Assembly (NCBI RefSeq): GCF_028389875.1 | Contig: NW_026907680.1 | Location: forward strand, 186,001-250,000 | DNA: 64,000 bases | Direction: 5' to 3' | Origin: Rhea pennata | Taxonomy: Eukaryota; Chordata; Aves; Rheiformes; Rheidae | Shown here: positions 21,005-42,357 of the stretch, piece by piece | Layout of the letters: every line of letters starts with the position of its first letter | Numbering within the stretch: the stretch's first letter is position 1 | Notes under the pieces: generated by a model | Told to the model about the DNA's origin: nothing | Seen by the model: only the letters and a program-made list of their open reading frames with translations | Databases searched by the model: none | Program-made: the position numbers and the translations under genes

Positions 21005-22500
21005 ATGGGATCAAGCCAATCCATGATTCCTCCCTGTAGCCCTTTGGGTTGTATTTTGAAACACTGGAATATTTTTGGAGGAGATCGGATGACAAAAAAA
21101 AAAAAGAATGAAAAGATGTTGTAATCAATGGTGGCCAATGTATAAGCTGGAATGTGATGAGAAATGGCCAAAAAATGAACTATAACACTATATTGCAGTT
21201 ACTGCTGTTTTGTTGCCGGAAGGGGAAGTGGGATGAGATACCCTATGTGGAGGCTTTTGTGTCACTATATAGGGAAGCAGAAATGCAGAGGGATTGTGAA
21301 CTTATAAGTAAGGAGGAATCTGTAATGGTTGCAGTAGGAAAGAAGGAAGAGAGCGGGTATTGTGCTAACAGACAAATTCTGAATGGAGAGGAGCAGGAGG
21401 ATGTACAACTACTGACAGTGCCCCCCTCTTGTGGAAACGATTCCACCGCAGTTGAAGCATCGGCCCCCCCGCTAGAAAGCCAAGAGTCCAGCCCTATTTC
21501 TGGCCAAACTAGGAGACGGAAACAACCTGTTCTACAGGCTCCTTTGAGACAAGCAGTGGGACCAGAAGGGCTGCCAGTATTTGTACATGTTCCTTTTACA
21601 ACCTCGGATTTACTAAACTGGAAGCAGTCTGTTGGATCATATAGGGAAAATCCTGAGAAGCTGCATCAGCTTTTGGAGACTATTATGATAACTCATAATC
21701 CGAACTGGGGAGATGTGCAGGCGCTGTTGAATGCTTTCCTGACGGGAGAAGAAAGGAGGCTGGTAGTTGCTAAGGCAAAAGAAGAGGGTGAGAGAAGGGA
21801 CAGAAAGGGGGAACCTGAGGTCTATTTACGCACCAGAAAGGATCCAGAGTGGGATCCAAATAGGAGTGGGGGTAGGGAGCTATTGAGGCAGTATCAACAG
21901 CTAATCTTATACGGGTTTCGGTACAGAGTTCCGAAACCAAAGAACGCATCAAAACTGTATGAAGTAAAGCAAGGGCCTGAAGAAAATCCCTCGGCTTTTT
22001 ATGAAAGATTATGCGAAAGAGCCAGAAAATGGACAGACCTGGATCCAAATGAGGAAGCAAATCAAAGGCTGTTTAATATGCTCTTCATTGGCTAGTCAGC
22101 TCAGGATATTAGAAAGAAGCTGCAGAAGGTAGATGGAGCTGGGGGAATGTCTATTCCACAGCTGATAGAAATAGCGTATAAGGTATAGAATAATCGAGAT
22201 GAAAAGAGAACAAGAGAAATCGAATGAAACTGCAGGCTTCTCTCCTGGCAGCTGTCCAGAGGAATGAATTCCAAGGCAGGGGCAGGGGAAGCAGGAGAGG
22301 TAACAGAGGAGGAAGAGGTGGAAGGGGAGGGAGTCCAGGAGGAGGCCTCCCTAGACCCGCTTTGGGTCCAAATCAATGTGCAATTTTGTAGGCAGGAAGG
22401 GCACTGGAAAGATGAATGTCCAAATCGAAGAAGGATAACAAAGCTACAGAGCCCAGCAAACACCAACCTAATTATGTTAGAGGAGTCACATATGGAATGA
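21005..22500 (+). pseudogene. ERV gag, disrupted
   Basis: The start MGSSQS has the Gly-2 expected of a myristoylated gammaretrovirus-like matrix protein. A run of 12 A at 21,094-21,105 is followed by a frame change, and the frame carrying the capsid-like region is open from 21,154 to 22,095, where a TAG interrupts it. A nucleocapsid zinc-knuckle remnant near 22,370-22,430 keeps its Cys, His and last Cys (FCRQEGHWKDEC), but the first Cys falls in another frame. No intact Gag can be made. The assignment rests on position between LTR and protease and on the matrix and zinc-knuckle remnants. Confidence 0.7.
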
Positions 22501-22920
22501 AGGGGACCGGGGGAGAAATATAGTATTTCCTCAGCTGATCCCCTGGTTCCAGTAAAGCTGGGGAAAGAAACTATAGATTTTTTATTAGATAGTGGAGCCA
22601 CTCATTCACTGATAACTATTTGTAAAGGACCCTTAAGTAAGACTGCTACCACCATTGTTGGGGCTACGGGAAGGAAAGCTTTGAGGCCATTTTTGCAACC
22701 AATGGAGTGCATGACTGGAGGTACTAAATTGACTCATGAATTTCTCTCTATGCCAGAGTGTCCCCTCCCTTTATTAGGATGGGATTTACTATGCAAACTG
22801 AATGCGCAGGTGACCTTTTCTGAGAGTTCCGTGCAGCTCCACAGCCCTCCAGAATCGGCATGGAGAGCACAAATCTGCCTTTTGATGGGATCGGCTCCAG
22901 ACGATAACAGTGCAAGTATC
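22501..22920 (+). pseudogene. ERV aspartic protease region
   Basis: Encodes the retropepsin active-site motif LLDSGATHS, with the catalytic Asp-Ser-Gly codons at 22,588-22,596, and further on the ILLGWD-like turn (PLPLLGWDLL). It is continuous with the reverse transcriptase frame that follows, as in gammaretroviruses, where protease and polymerase are one reading frame after gag. Because gag is broken, the region is not expected to be translated normally. Confidence 0.75.
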
Positions 22921-24152
22921 CCTTCAAGTGTATTGGATGCGGTGATTCCCTTGGTTTGGGCCTCAACAAAGCCAGGCAAAGCAAAAAACGCGACTCCAGT
23001 CAAAATAGAGCTGCAACCAGGAGCGAAGCCAGTTAGGGTGCATCAGTACCCTATCAAGCTAGAAGCACGTAGAGGATTGGAACCCCTAATTAATGCCTTC
23101 TTGCAATATGGCTTGCTTAGAGAGTGTCAGTCTGAATTCAATACACCAATCCTGCCGGTAAGGAAACCGCACTCCCAAGAATATCGACTGGTCCAGGACC
23201 TGAGGGCAGTGAATCAAATAACAGAAGATATCCATCCAAGTGTGCCAAACCCATATACTCTTTTAGCCTCGGTGCCTGAGACTAACAATTGTTTTACAGT
23301 GCGAGATTTAAAAGATGCCTTTTTTTCTGTATTCCTATAGAAGAACAAAGCCAGACAATTTTCACCTTTGAATGGGAAAGTCCCACTACAAGGAGGAAGG
23401 AGCAGTTATGCTGGACGGTTCTTCCTCTAGGATTCAAGGACAGCCCTACCGTGTTTGGTGAGATCTTGGCCAAAGAACTAGCCCAATGGCAGGAAGGTAA
23501 CAAAAATGTCACTCTTTTACAGTATGTGGATGACATTTTGAGTGGAGCGGATTCAGAGCAAATATGTTTAGAGGCGACAGTGAGTCTGTTCAATTTTTTG
23601 GGACTTGCCGGGTATCGTGTTTCAAAGAAAAAGGCTCAGATTGCGAAGAAGGAAGTCCAATATCTTGGATTTAAAATATCAAAAGGAGACCGTGCACTAG
23701 GAGCGGAAAGAAAAGAGGCTATATGCCGAATTGCAGGACCCCGCACAAAAAGACAGCTGAGGGGATTCTTGGGAATGGCAGGATTTTGCTGTATATGGAT
23801 CCCTAATTTTGTGCTGATAACTAAACCTTTATATGCAGCCCTAAAGGGTCCGGAGGAATGGTTAGAGCGGACCCCAGAATGCCGTGCTAGTTTCGATGAA
23901 ATAAAAAAGAAATTGACGGAAGCTCCAGCACTGGGACTCCCAGATATGGCTAAACCCTTTCAATTGTATGTGCATGAGCGGCAGCAGGTGGCCTCGGGAG
24001 TAATGACCCAAATGCTTGGGAGCCGGAAAAGACCGGTGGCATATCTTTCTAAACAATTAGACAAAGTAAGTAAAGGATGGCCGGCCTGCCTCCGGGCTAT
24101 AGCAGCCACCGTCTTTATTAATACAAGAGGCCCGCACATTGACTGTGGGTAG
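22921..24152 (+). pseudogene. ERV reverse transcriptase, frameshifted
   Basis: Palm and finger motifs are clear: QEYRLVQDLRAVN, then FTVRDLKDAFF, LPLGFKDSPTVFGEIL and the catalytic LLQYVDDIL (YVDD codons at 23,523-23,534). The frame shifts at a T run at 23,320-23,326; upstream the frame ends at 23,340 and the downstream one runs 23,289-24,152. The YVDD and the FKDSP spacing are of the gammaretrovirus-like class. The connection region before RNase H looks shortened. Confidence 0.85.
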
Positions 24153-24648
24153 CAGCTTTGTACAGAATGGAGAGAGAAAGGCTGGATATGCAGTAGTGAC
24201 TCAGTGGAAAGAAGTAGAAGCTAAACCATTGCCACAAAACACCTCAGCAAGAAAGGCTGAAATCATTGCCCTTTTACGAGCCCTTGAAATCGGAAAGGGC
24301 CAAAGAGTAAATATAGATACTGACTCAAAGTATGCTTTTGGGGTAGTTCACACTCATGGAGCGATTTGGAAAGAACGAGGGCTCTTAAATTCTCAAGGAA
24401 GTAATATCAAGTATGGACAAGAGATATTAAGATTGTTCAAAGCAATAATGGAACCCAAAGAAGTAGCTATAATGCATTGCAAAGCCCACCAGAAGGAAAA
24501 TAGTGAAGTGACACAAGGAAACAGGAGAGCAGATATGGCAGCCAAAAAGGCAGCACTAGCAGGACAGGTGATTGGAGCTTTATTACCCAGTAGAAAAATA
24601 CAGGTGAGACGTCCTGAATATTCAGACAAAGAAAATCAGTTGGCATAA
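24125..24648 (+). pseudogene. ERV RNase H, degenerate
   Basis: RNase H features are IDTDSKYAFG (a catalytic Asp), AEIIALLRALEIG (a Glu helix) and CKAHQKENSEVTQGNRRAD (the late His and Asp). Where the first catalytic Asp is normally found before Gly-Ser-Ser, this copy has Val (TVGSSFV). It lies in a different frame from the reverse transcriptase. TAA ends the frame at 24,648. Confidence 0.75.
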
Positions 24649-24719
24649 AGGCTAGAATGTACAAAAAATGCTAAAGGGTGGTGAGTCACCCCAAATGGAC
24701 AAGTTTTAACTACAGCCAA

Positions 24720-25741
24720 AATGATGGAAGTGCTCCTCAAGAGACTGCATGAAGAAACTCACATGGGAGCAGATGCTATGATAAGCAGCGTAAAAAAGAT
24801 ATGCTGTGGGATCAAAGATGCTATCAAATACTGACCTTATTGTAAGGAGATGCCCCACCTGTTGTGCAACTAACCCCAAAATTCAGAAGAAACCACCTAT
24901 GGGAGAACTAAGAAGAGGATTAACCCCAGGGGAACACTGACAGATCGATTTCTCTCAATTGCCTAAATGTGGTCGGTTTAAAGATTTACTTGTTTTGGTA
25001 GATACATTTTCTGGCTGGCCAGAAGCCTTCCCATGCTCCACCAATCGTGCAAAAGAGGTAATTAAGATTTTACTAAAAGAGATAGTTCCTCGATTTGTGA
25101 TTCCTGAAGGTATATCCTCAGATAATGGACCTCATTTTATTTCAGAGGTGGTTCAAGGAACATCCAGATTTTTACAGATGAAATGGGAATTACACACTCC
25201 ATGCAGACTCCAGTCTAGCGGTAAGGTAGAAAGAATGAACCAAACACTTAAAAGACATATTTCAAGACTGTGTCAGGAAACCCATCTTAAATGGGTAGAT
25301 GTATTACCAATGGCCTTGATGAGAATAAGAATAACCCCAAGAATAAAAAAGGGAGTAAGCCCTTTTGAAACACTTTATGGGAAACCTTACCCAATTAATG
25401 AAATAGGGGGACGAAGTGATCAAATGCATGTAAGAGGGGAAGAAATGTTGAGAGAGTATTTATTGTCTTTGTCTCGGGTACTAACATCTTTACATAGGTA
25501 CCTTAATCAACGTACCCCCCTTCCATTGGACTCCCCTGTGCATGACTTCAAGCCTGGGCATCTAGTTTATATTCGGACATGGAAAGAAGAACCACTAAGA
25601 GAAAAGTGGAAAGGACCTTACCTGGTGCTTCTGACAACTCCTACTGCAGTAAAGGTGGAGGGAATAAGTTCCTGGACCCACTATTCCCGAATACAGAAGG
25701 CACCTTTGAATGACTCGTGGACTGCCACACCCACAAGATAG
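24720..25741 (+). pseudogene. ERV integrase, disrupted N-terminus
   Basis: An N-terminal His-x3-His (HEETH) and a Cys-x2-Cys (CPTCC) survive in different frames near 24,750-24,870, and an in-frame TGA occurs at 24,938-24,940. The catalytic core is open from 24,959: Asp at 25,001 (LVLVDTFSGWPEA), Asp at 25,121 (SSDNGPHF) and Glu at 25,229 (GKVERMNQ), giving the D-x39-D-x35-E spacing. A C-terminal domain with PLREKWKGPYLVLL follows, to TAG at 25,741. Confidence 0.85.
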
Positions 25742-26201
25742 CTCCCAAGAGAAGAATACAGAAGTTACAAAAGTGATGAACTGCACTTGGAAAATTGAAC
25801 TCTTTTATATGGAAATAGAGTGCTCTTAAGTGTTATTAGGTGTTATTTTGCATTCTGATAGTATTGTTAATTATAGATAGAGCTGATTTACAAGAATATT
25901 GATTTGTTTAATTTAATTTGTTTGCTATAGAGTTAAGATGGAAAATGAGGACATTGTTAACTTTGTTATGCACGCTCATTGGTAGAGCTAACCTGATTTT
26001 GTAGCTTATACGGGCCTTCAGAAAAAGTGACTCAGATTACTGCTTGCTTCTCTATCCCCAGATCTCCTGGATTACCCATGCCATGGGAAATACTTAGAAT
26101 TAACTTAACATTCATGTAAGAATAATTGAAGTTGTTTAAATGAGACTTGCTAGATAAGTGATATTAACAAGTCTCAGAGGGGGGAATTCTTAGAGAAATA
26201 T
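25742..26201 (+). mobile_element. ERV 3' end: no env, purine tract and ~15-bp LTR stub
   Basis: About 430 AT-rich bases follow the integrase stop and contain no envelope-like reading frame. A purine tract agaggggggaa ends near 26,186 and is followed by ttcttagagaaata, which matches the first bases of the 5' LTR. After 26,201 the sequence becomes unrelated. The 3' LTR is therefore almost wholly missing, and the break coincides with the change into the TMEM209 block. Confidence 0.75.
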
Positions 26202-27517
26202 CCCCCCCCTTAAAAAGCAGGGCCCGCTCTTTGAAACAAAGGCAAGTGTTTTCCCCCAAAAGACAATTCCGCAGAAGGGGAACGGCGGCAGGCACAGGCA
26301 TGGTGAGACGCTCGCGCAGGCGTCGTTCCGCAGCGGGGACGTTCCACTGCTGCCCGAGCTTTGAGCCCGTCACTGCAACGGGAACCGCAGCTTGCCCGGT
26401 GGCCCCAGAGCTTGACTCGTTCCCGAGAAGCCGGAGGCTCTGGCCAGGCGGCGGCCGCTCGCCCCCAGGGGAAAAAAAGAGAAAAAAGCCATTTCTGGGC
26501 ACGCTCTGGCAAGGCAGCAGGAACTTCGGGGTGTTCCCCGAAGTTCCTGGGATGAGCCCACGCAGGTGTATCCACTCTGGTTTCATGCAGGGATGCTGAA
26601 GCCACATGCCACTCTGCAAGGCCCTAAAAGTAAGGAGCTGCTAGCAGAAAAGCTAACATGAGAAATAAAAGAATTTTTAAAAAATTAAAAAGCAAAGGCA
26701 GGGTAACGTTCTAGTCGTACTCAATCACCCACAACATCTTCTGTCTCGTAAGATGGTCACATTTGAATGGTAGGGTTATTTTGTTTTGTTTTAAATCTAT
26801 TTTAAAAATACCTACTGAAACCAGCAAGTCAAAAAATTTTCTCTTTCCCTTATATCTGCAGTGGAGACACCTGAAGCATCCAGAGAGGTCACAAAATCCA
26901 ATTATTCCAATGAGCAGGGATAAAAGACAACGTCCTTTCAGATCGCATCTAATTAAATTAACCAAAAATCGGTTTAAGCGCTAACTTGGCGCCTGTTATG
27001 CCCGTCTGGAATCTCTTGGATCTTGTGAATCCGGCAGTTGGCCGCGTTGCAGTAACTGTCTTTTCAAGGGACTGCTCGCCAGCGAGCGGCTGGGTACAAC
27101 TGCGGGAGACACGTCCCAGCTGCGCTGCTGCATTCCACCCTCAAACGCGGCAAGCGCGGGTTCATTGCTGAGCCCTGCGGTCAGTTAAGCTCTTTAGAGT
27201 GCTTGAAGAGTAAATGCAACAGAAATAGCAAGGGGGGTTTAAATACGATTTGTTAAGGTGAGGAGCCAAATAGAAAAGACCCGCCTGGAGTTCCTGTTTA
27301 GATACATTTCATCAGTAAAAAACAATACAACGTTTTACAGAGTATCCTCCCCAAAACTGTACAGAAATTACAAACATTTCCCCTCTGTCCATAAAGCAGA
27401 GTTTAAATTATCCCATTTCATAGTCCATATTCAAGGCAACAAGTGAAACGATGCTGCTCAGTTCGTCTTGTAGGAGAAGCAGGATCGTTCTTCTGAGCTG
27501 CAGTCCTGCTAGAGATG
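26202..27517 (-). other. TMEM209 3' flank and putative 3' UTR
   Basis: Between the TMEM209 stop codon and the ERV boundary I could not find AATAAA or ATTAAA on the minus strand by eye. 26,210-26,480 is a CpG-containing GC-rich patch unlike its AT-rich neighbours, followed by a hairpin at 26,518-26,549. No gene is recognised on the plus strand. Confidence 0.4.
26518..26549. other. Perfect 14-bp hairpin with 4-nt loop
   Basis: Arms caggaacttcgggg and ccccgaagttcctg are exact reverse complements around the loop tgtt. It lies in the short GC-rich patch next to the ERV and block boundary. Function unknown. Confidence 0.8.
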
Positions 27518-39491
<11,974 letters not shown>

Positions 39492-39844
39492 TTAGATTCT
39501 CACTCTGTACAAGACCTTTAAAAAAGTAAAAAAGCAAAAAGAAATTACATAAAAGGACTTCACATTGAGGTACCAAATCGTGTGTAGTGTTAAGAATGAG
39601 CTTCAGTGGTTTAAAAACAAAAAACAAAAAACAAAAACAAAAAACCCAAAACAATATTCCTCTTATAAACTGCATAAGCACTGTCACCTCTTCACAGTGA
39701 AACAGTTTCCATTTTCTCCACTGAGGTACAGAGGACAGAAAAGAGAGCCAGATTCCAACAGTGTTTTTGAGAAATAGCATTTTTCGGAATGCTGAGGCAA
39801 CACTGCCTTCTCCAAGCAAGGAAAACAGACCAAGAAAACATCTT

Positions 39845-41075
39845 GCACAACCTGGCAGTTTTCCTACTGAAAACACCCACCTATCTCCTTCTGTCAGCTC
39901 AGGACAGCTCTGTACCCTCCCCATACCCTCCCCCCTTTACACCACAAAATGCCCTATGTAACAGAAATAACGCTTCCTACATATTCTACTCCTCTCATCA
40001 CTCTAGCACACACCACGCCACACACACACACACACACGCGGGCGCGCTTGTCACCCACCGGCAGCCCGCCGCACTCCCAGGCCTCGCTGACAGGCCCTGA
40101 GTCGGCAGCGACACCGCCGCTCCGCTCCGCTCCGCCCCCGAGGGCGCCGCGGCCCAGGCCCAGGCCCAGGCCCCGCCCGCCGCCCCCACCGCAGCCGCCT
40201 CCAACGATTGGTCGCGCAGAGGTGACGTCACCGGAATCAGTTCTGCGGGGGGGGGGCGGGGCGGGGGGGAACGCTGTTGCCGGGGAGATGCCGTTAACGG
40301 CGGGGGGGGAGGGGGGCGGGGGAGACGACTCCGCTTTTGAAAAACAACGTTCGCCCGTGCACAGCCCGGCCGCTTTCCTACTGAAAACCCCCGCCCGTGT
40401 CCGTCTCCAGACCCTCCGCACACCCCCCCGCCTTTACGCCACAAAATGCCGCACACAACAGCAGTAACACTGGCCACTTTCCCTGCTCCTCCCATCAGCG
40501 CAGGAAACTGCCACGCCTCCCCCGGCCACAGGCTTCAAAACCTCTCAGCTACTTCGTCGCTGAACACAAACATACAAGAGTTACCTCAGAGAACACGCGG
40601 TTTAACTGAAATGACAGGATTTCACACGCACAGCCCTCTCCCACCTCCACCACCCTAGACCCTTCCCCACACCCCCCCCACTCTGGCACACACCACGACA
40701 CGCACGGACACTTGTCACCTGCCAGCGGCCCGCCGCGCTCCCAGGCCTCGCTGACAGGCCCTGAGCGCGCACGCCCCGGCTCCCCCGCAGCCAAACCCCG
40801 CCGACCACAAGCAGACTCGGCCCCGCAACGAGCAGGCGCCCCGGGAGGGCGGCGACACCGCCGCTCCGCTCCGCTCCGCCCCCGAGGGCGCCCAGGCCCC
40901 GCCCCAGGCCCAGGCTCCGCCTGCCGCCCTCACCGCAGCCGCCCTCACCGCAGCCGCCTCCAACGATTGGTCGCGCGGACCCGTGACGTCACTGGAGGCA
41001 GTTCCGCGGGGGCGGGGTGCCGTTGCCAGGGGTACGCCGTTGCCAGGGGGACGCCGTTGCCAGGGGGACGCTCGC
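39845..41075 (-). promoter_or_regulatory. TMEM209 CpG-island promoter, duplicated in tandem
   Basis: Two related units lie head to tail: 39,845-40,345 and 40,357-41,060. Each has a pyrimidine-rich start (ttttcctactgaaaac), an exon-like part containing gcctcgctgacaggccctga, and a core with ccgctccgctccgctccgcc, a CCAAT box in the gene's orientation (ATTGG on plus at 40,207 and 40,966) and a palindromic CRE TGACGTCA (40,223-40,230 and 40,984-40,991) at the same spacing. Possible first-exon donors on the minus strand are near 40,058, 40,584 and 40,718. Either unit could supply the non-coding first exon. A (CA)n run lies at 40,019-40,036. Confidence 0.7.
41020..41070. repeat. Three 17-bp repeats with RFX-like half-sites
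   Basis: ccgttgccaggggtacg followed by two copies of ccgttgccagggggacg. GTTGCCA is the half-site bound by RFX (X-box) factors. The array sits at the upstream edge of the distal TMEM209 promoter unit; the proximal unit has only a diverged tgttgccgggg. Confidence 0.6.
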
Positions 41076-41571
41076 GCAGCCGCCCCGGACGCCCCGGCCG
41101 ATGGCGCCTGCCCGACCCGGCCGCAAGCGGCGCCAGGCGCCATGGCGGCCCCAGCGCGGCGGCCGCGACGCCCCCCGCACCCTGCCGCCCGCCTTGGCCG
41201 CCACCGGCCGTGCCCACACCCGGCCGTACTCTTCCCCTGCTCGGCTCCCACTACGGCCGCGTGCGGGCACACCCCCCGGCTGCCCCACGCCAGAGCCTGG
41301 CCAAATGTGTTGCTCCTGCCTGCAAACCTCACCACGAGGAGCAGGGAGGAATAAAAGCACCGCTGGCCGCTGAAAGGGAGCACAACGAGTTACAGCAGAC
41401 CGCTCTGTGAGCGCGGGCCAGCGGACAACCTCAGCTGCTCCAAAACCCTTCCTGCCTTTGCCTCAGATCCCAAGCACCAACCTGAAATTAAGAAAGCCTA
41501 AAAAAGGAGATTAACTACAAGCCTAGACTGCACAGTTATCGATAAACACAGTGTCTAATGCTTGGCCACTC
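41076..41571. other. Upstream flank of TMEM209 to the duplication boundary
   Basis: CpG-rich to about 41,300, then ordinary sequence. Several open frames reflect GC content only. I find no head-to-head partner gene here. At about 41,572 the sequence switches into the CR1 tail shared with 16,545. Confidence 0.5.
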
Positions 41572-41669
41572 TGTACAGTGTGCTGTAGGTGACCCTGCTT
41601 GAGCAGGGGGGTTGGACGAGATGATCTCCAGAGGCCCCTTCCAACCTCCATCCTTCGATGATTCTGTGA
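41572..41669 (+). mobile_element. CR1 LINE 3' tail fragment
   Basis: Sense-strand CR1 end: gtaggtgaccctgcttgagc, then ggttggacgagatgatctcc, ggccccttccaacctcc and gattctgtgatg. It is the inverted partner of 16,445-16,545 and forms the edge of the duplicated block. Confidence 0.85.
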
Positions 41670-42357
41670 TGGGCGCTTTCTCTCGCAGCTCCTGCTGTGG
41701 GGGGAATGGAAAATGCGTGGAGGACAAAGAGGCTAGAAGCTGGTCTGAGGTGCGGATCCTTACCGAGGCTTGTCAGTCTGCAGAGAGAAGGGGACTCAAT
41801 CCTCATGTAGTGCTGATGAAAGTCTCCCTGAGCAGGCTCTCAAGCAAAGCTCCTGCATTTGCAGATGCGCACGCACCAGATGGAACGATGAAGCCTGGTC
41901 CTCCAGAATCGCCATTGCTAGTGAGGGGCCGCAGGCTTTGCCCTGACTTGGGCTTGCTGGAGTGTCAAGGTGGAGCAGAGTGGCACTTGGAGGAGGCTCT
42001 CCTTCAGCAGCTTAAAGGCCTGCCAGCTTTCTTGAGCTCCTTTGCCCTTCTGAGCTGCCTCCCCTGGCATCCCCCTAGCAGGTCTCTGCAGAAGGGGAAG
42101 CCTGCTCGCCTCAAGGCCAGCCTCTGGGCTCTGCTGCCCTCCTTCCTACCTGCCCTCAGGCTCTGCAACTCCACTAGTTCCCGGGTGCTACAGCCCAGGT
42201 GGCCATGGACGCTGCTGGCACCAAGCCTCCGGGGTGGCCGCTTCCCCTTCTGGCCCTGGGCACCCGCCTTCTTCCCCTCACACCCGCAAAAGCCCAGCAC
42301 TCAAGGGCACCCAAGACACACACAAGAGCTAGCAGTTCCCTCCCACCATGCAGCCAG
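41670..42357 (+). repeat. Duplicated block, inverted copy of 15,770-16,440
   Basis: Matches the reverse complement of 15,770-16,440 closely and has the same composition-driven open frames. The match ends near 42,357, where it joins sequence equivalent to about 10,122 of the left copy, marking a deletion of roughly 5.6 kb relative to it. Confidence 0.7.

Noticed and set aside
25742..26186. Possible env remnant downstream of integrase
   Set aside because: Only ~430 AT-rich bases with no open frame, signal peptide or cleavage motif.
40019..40036. (CA)n tract as a regulatory site
   Set aside because: A simple dinucleotide repeat with nothing specific in its context. The same holds for the (CA)n near 57,570.
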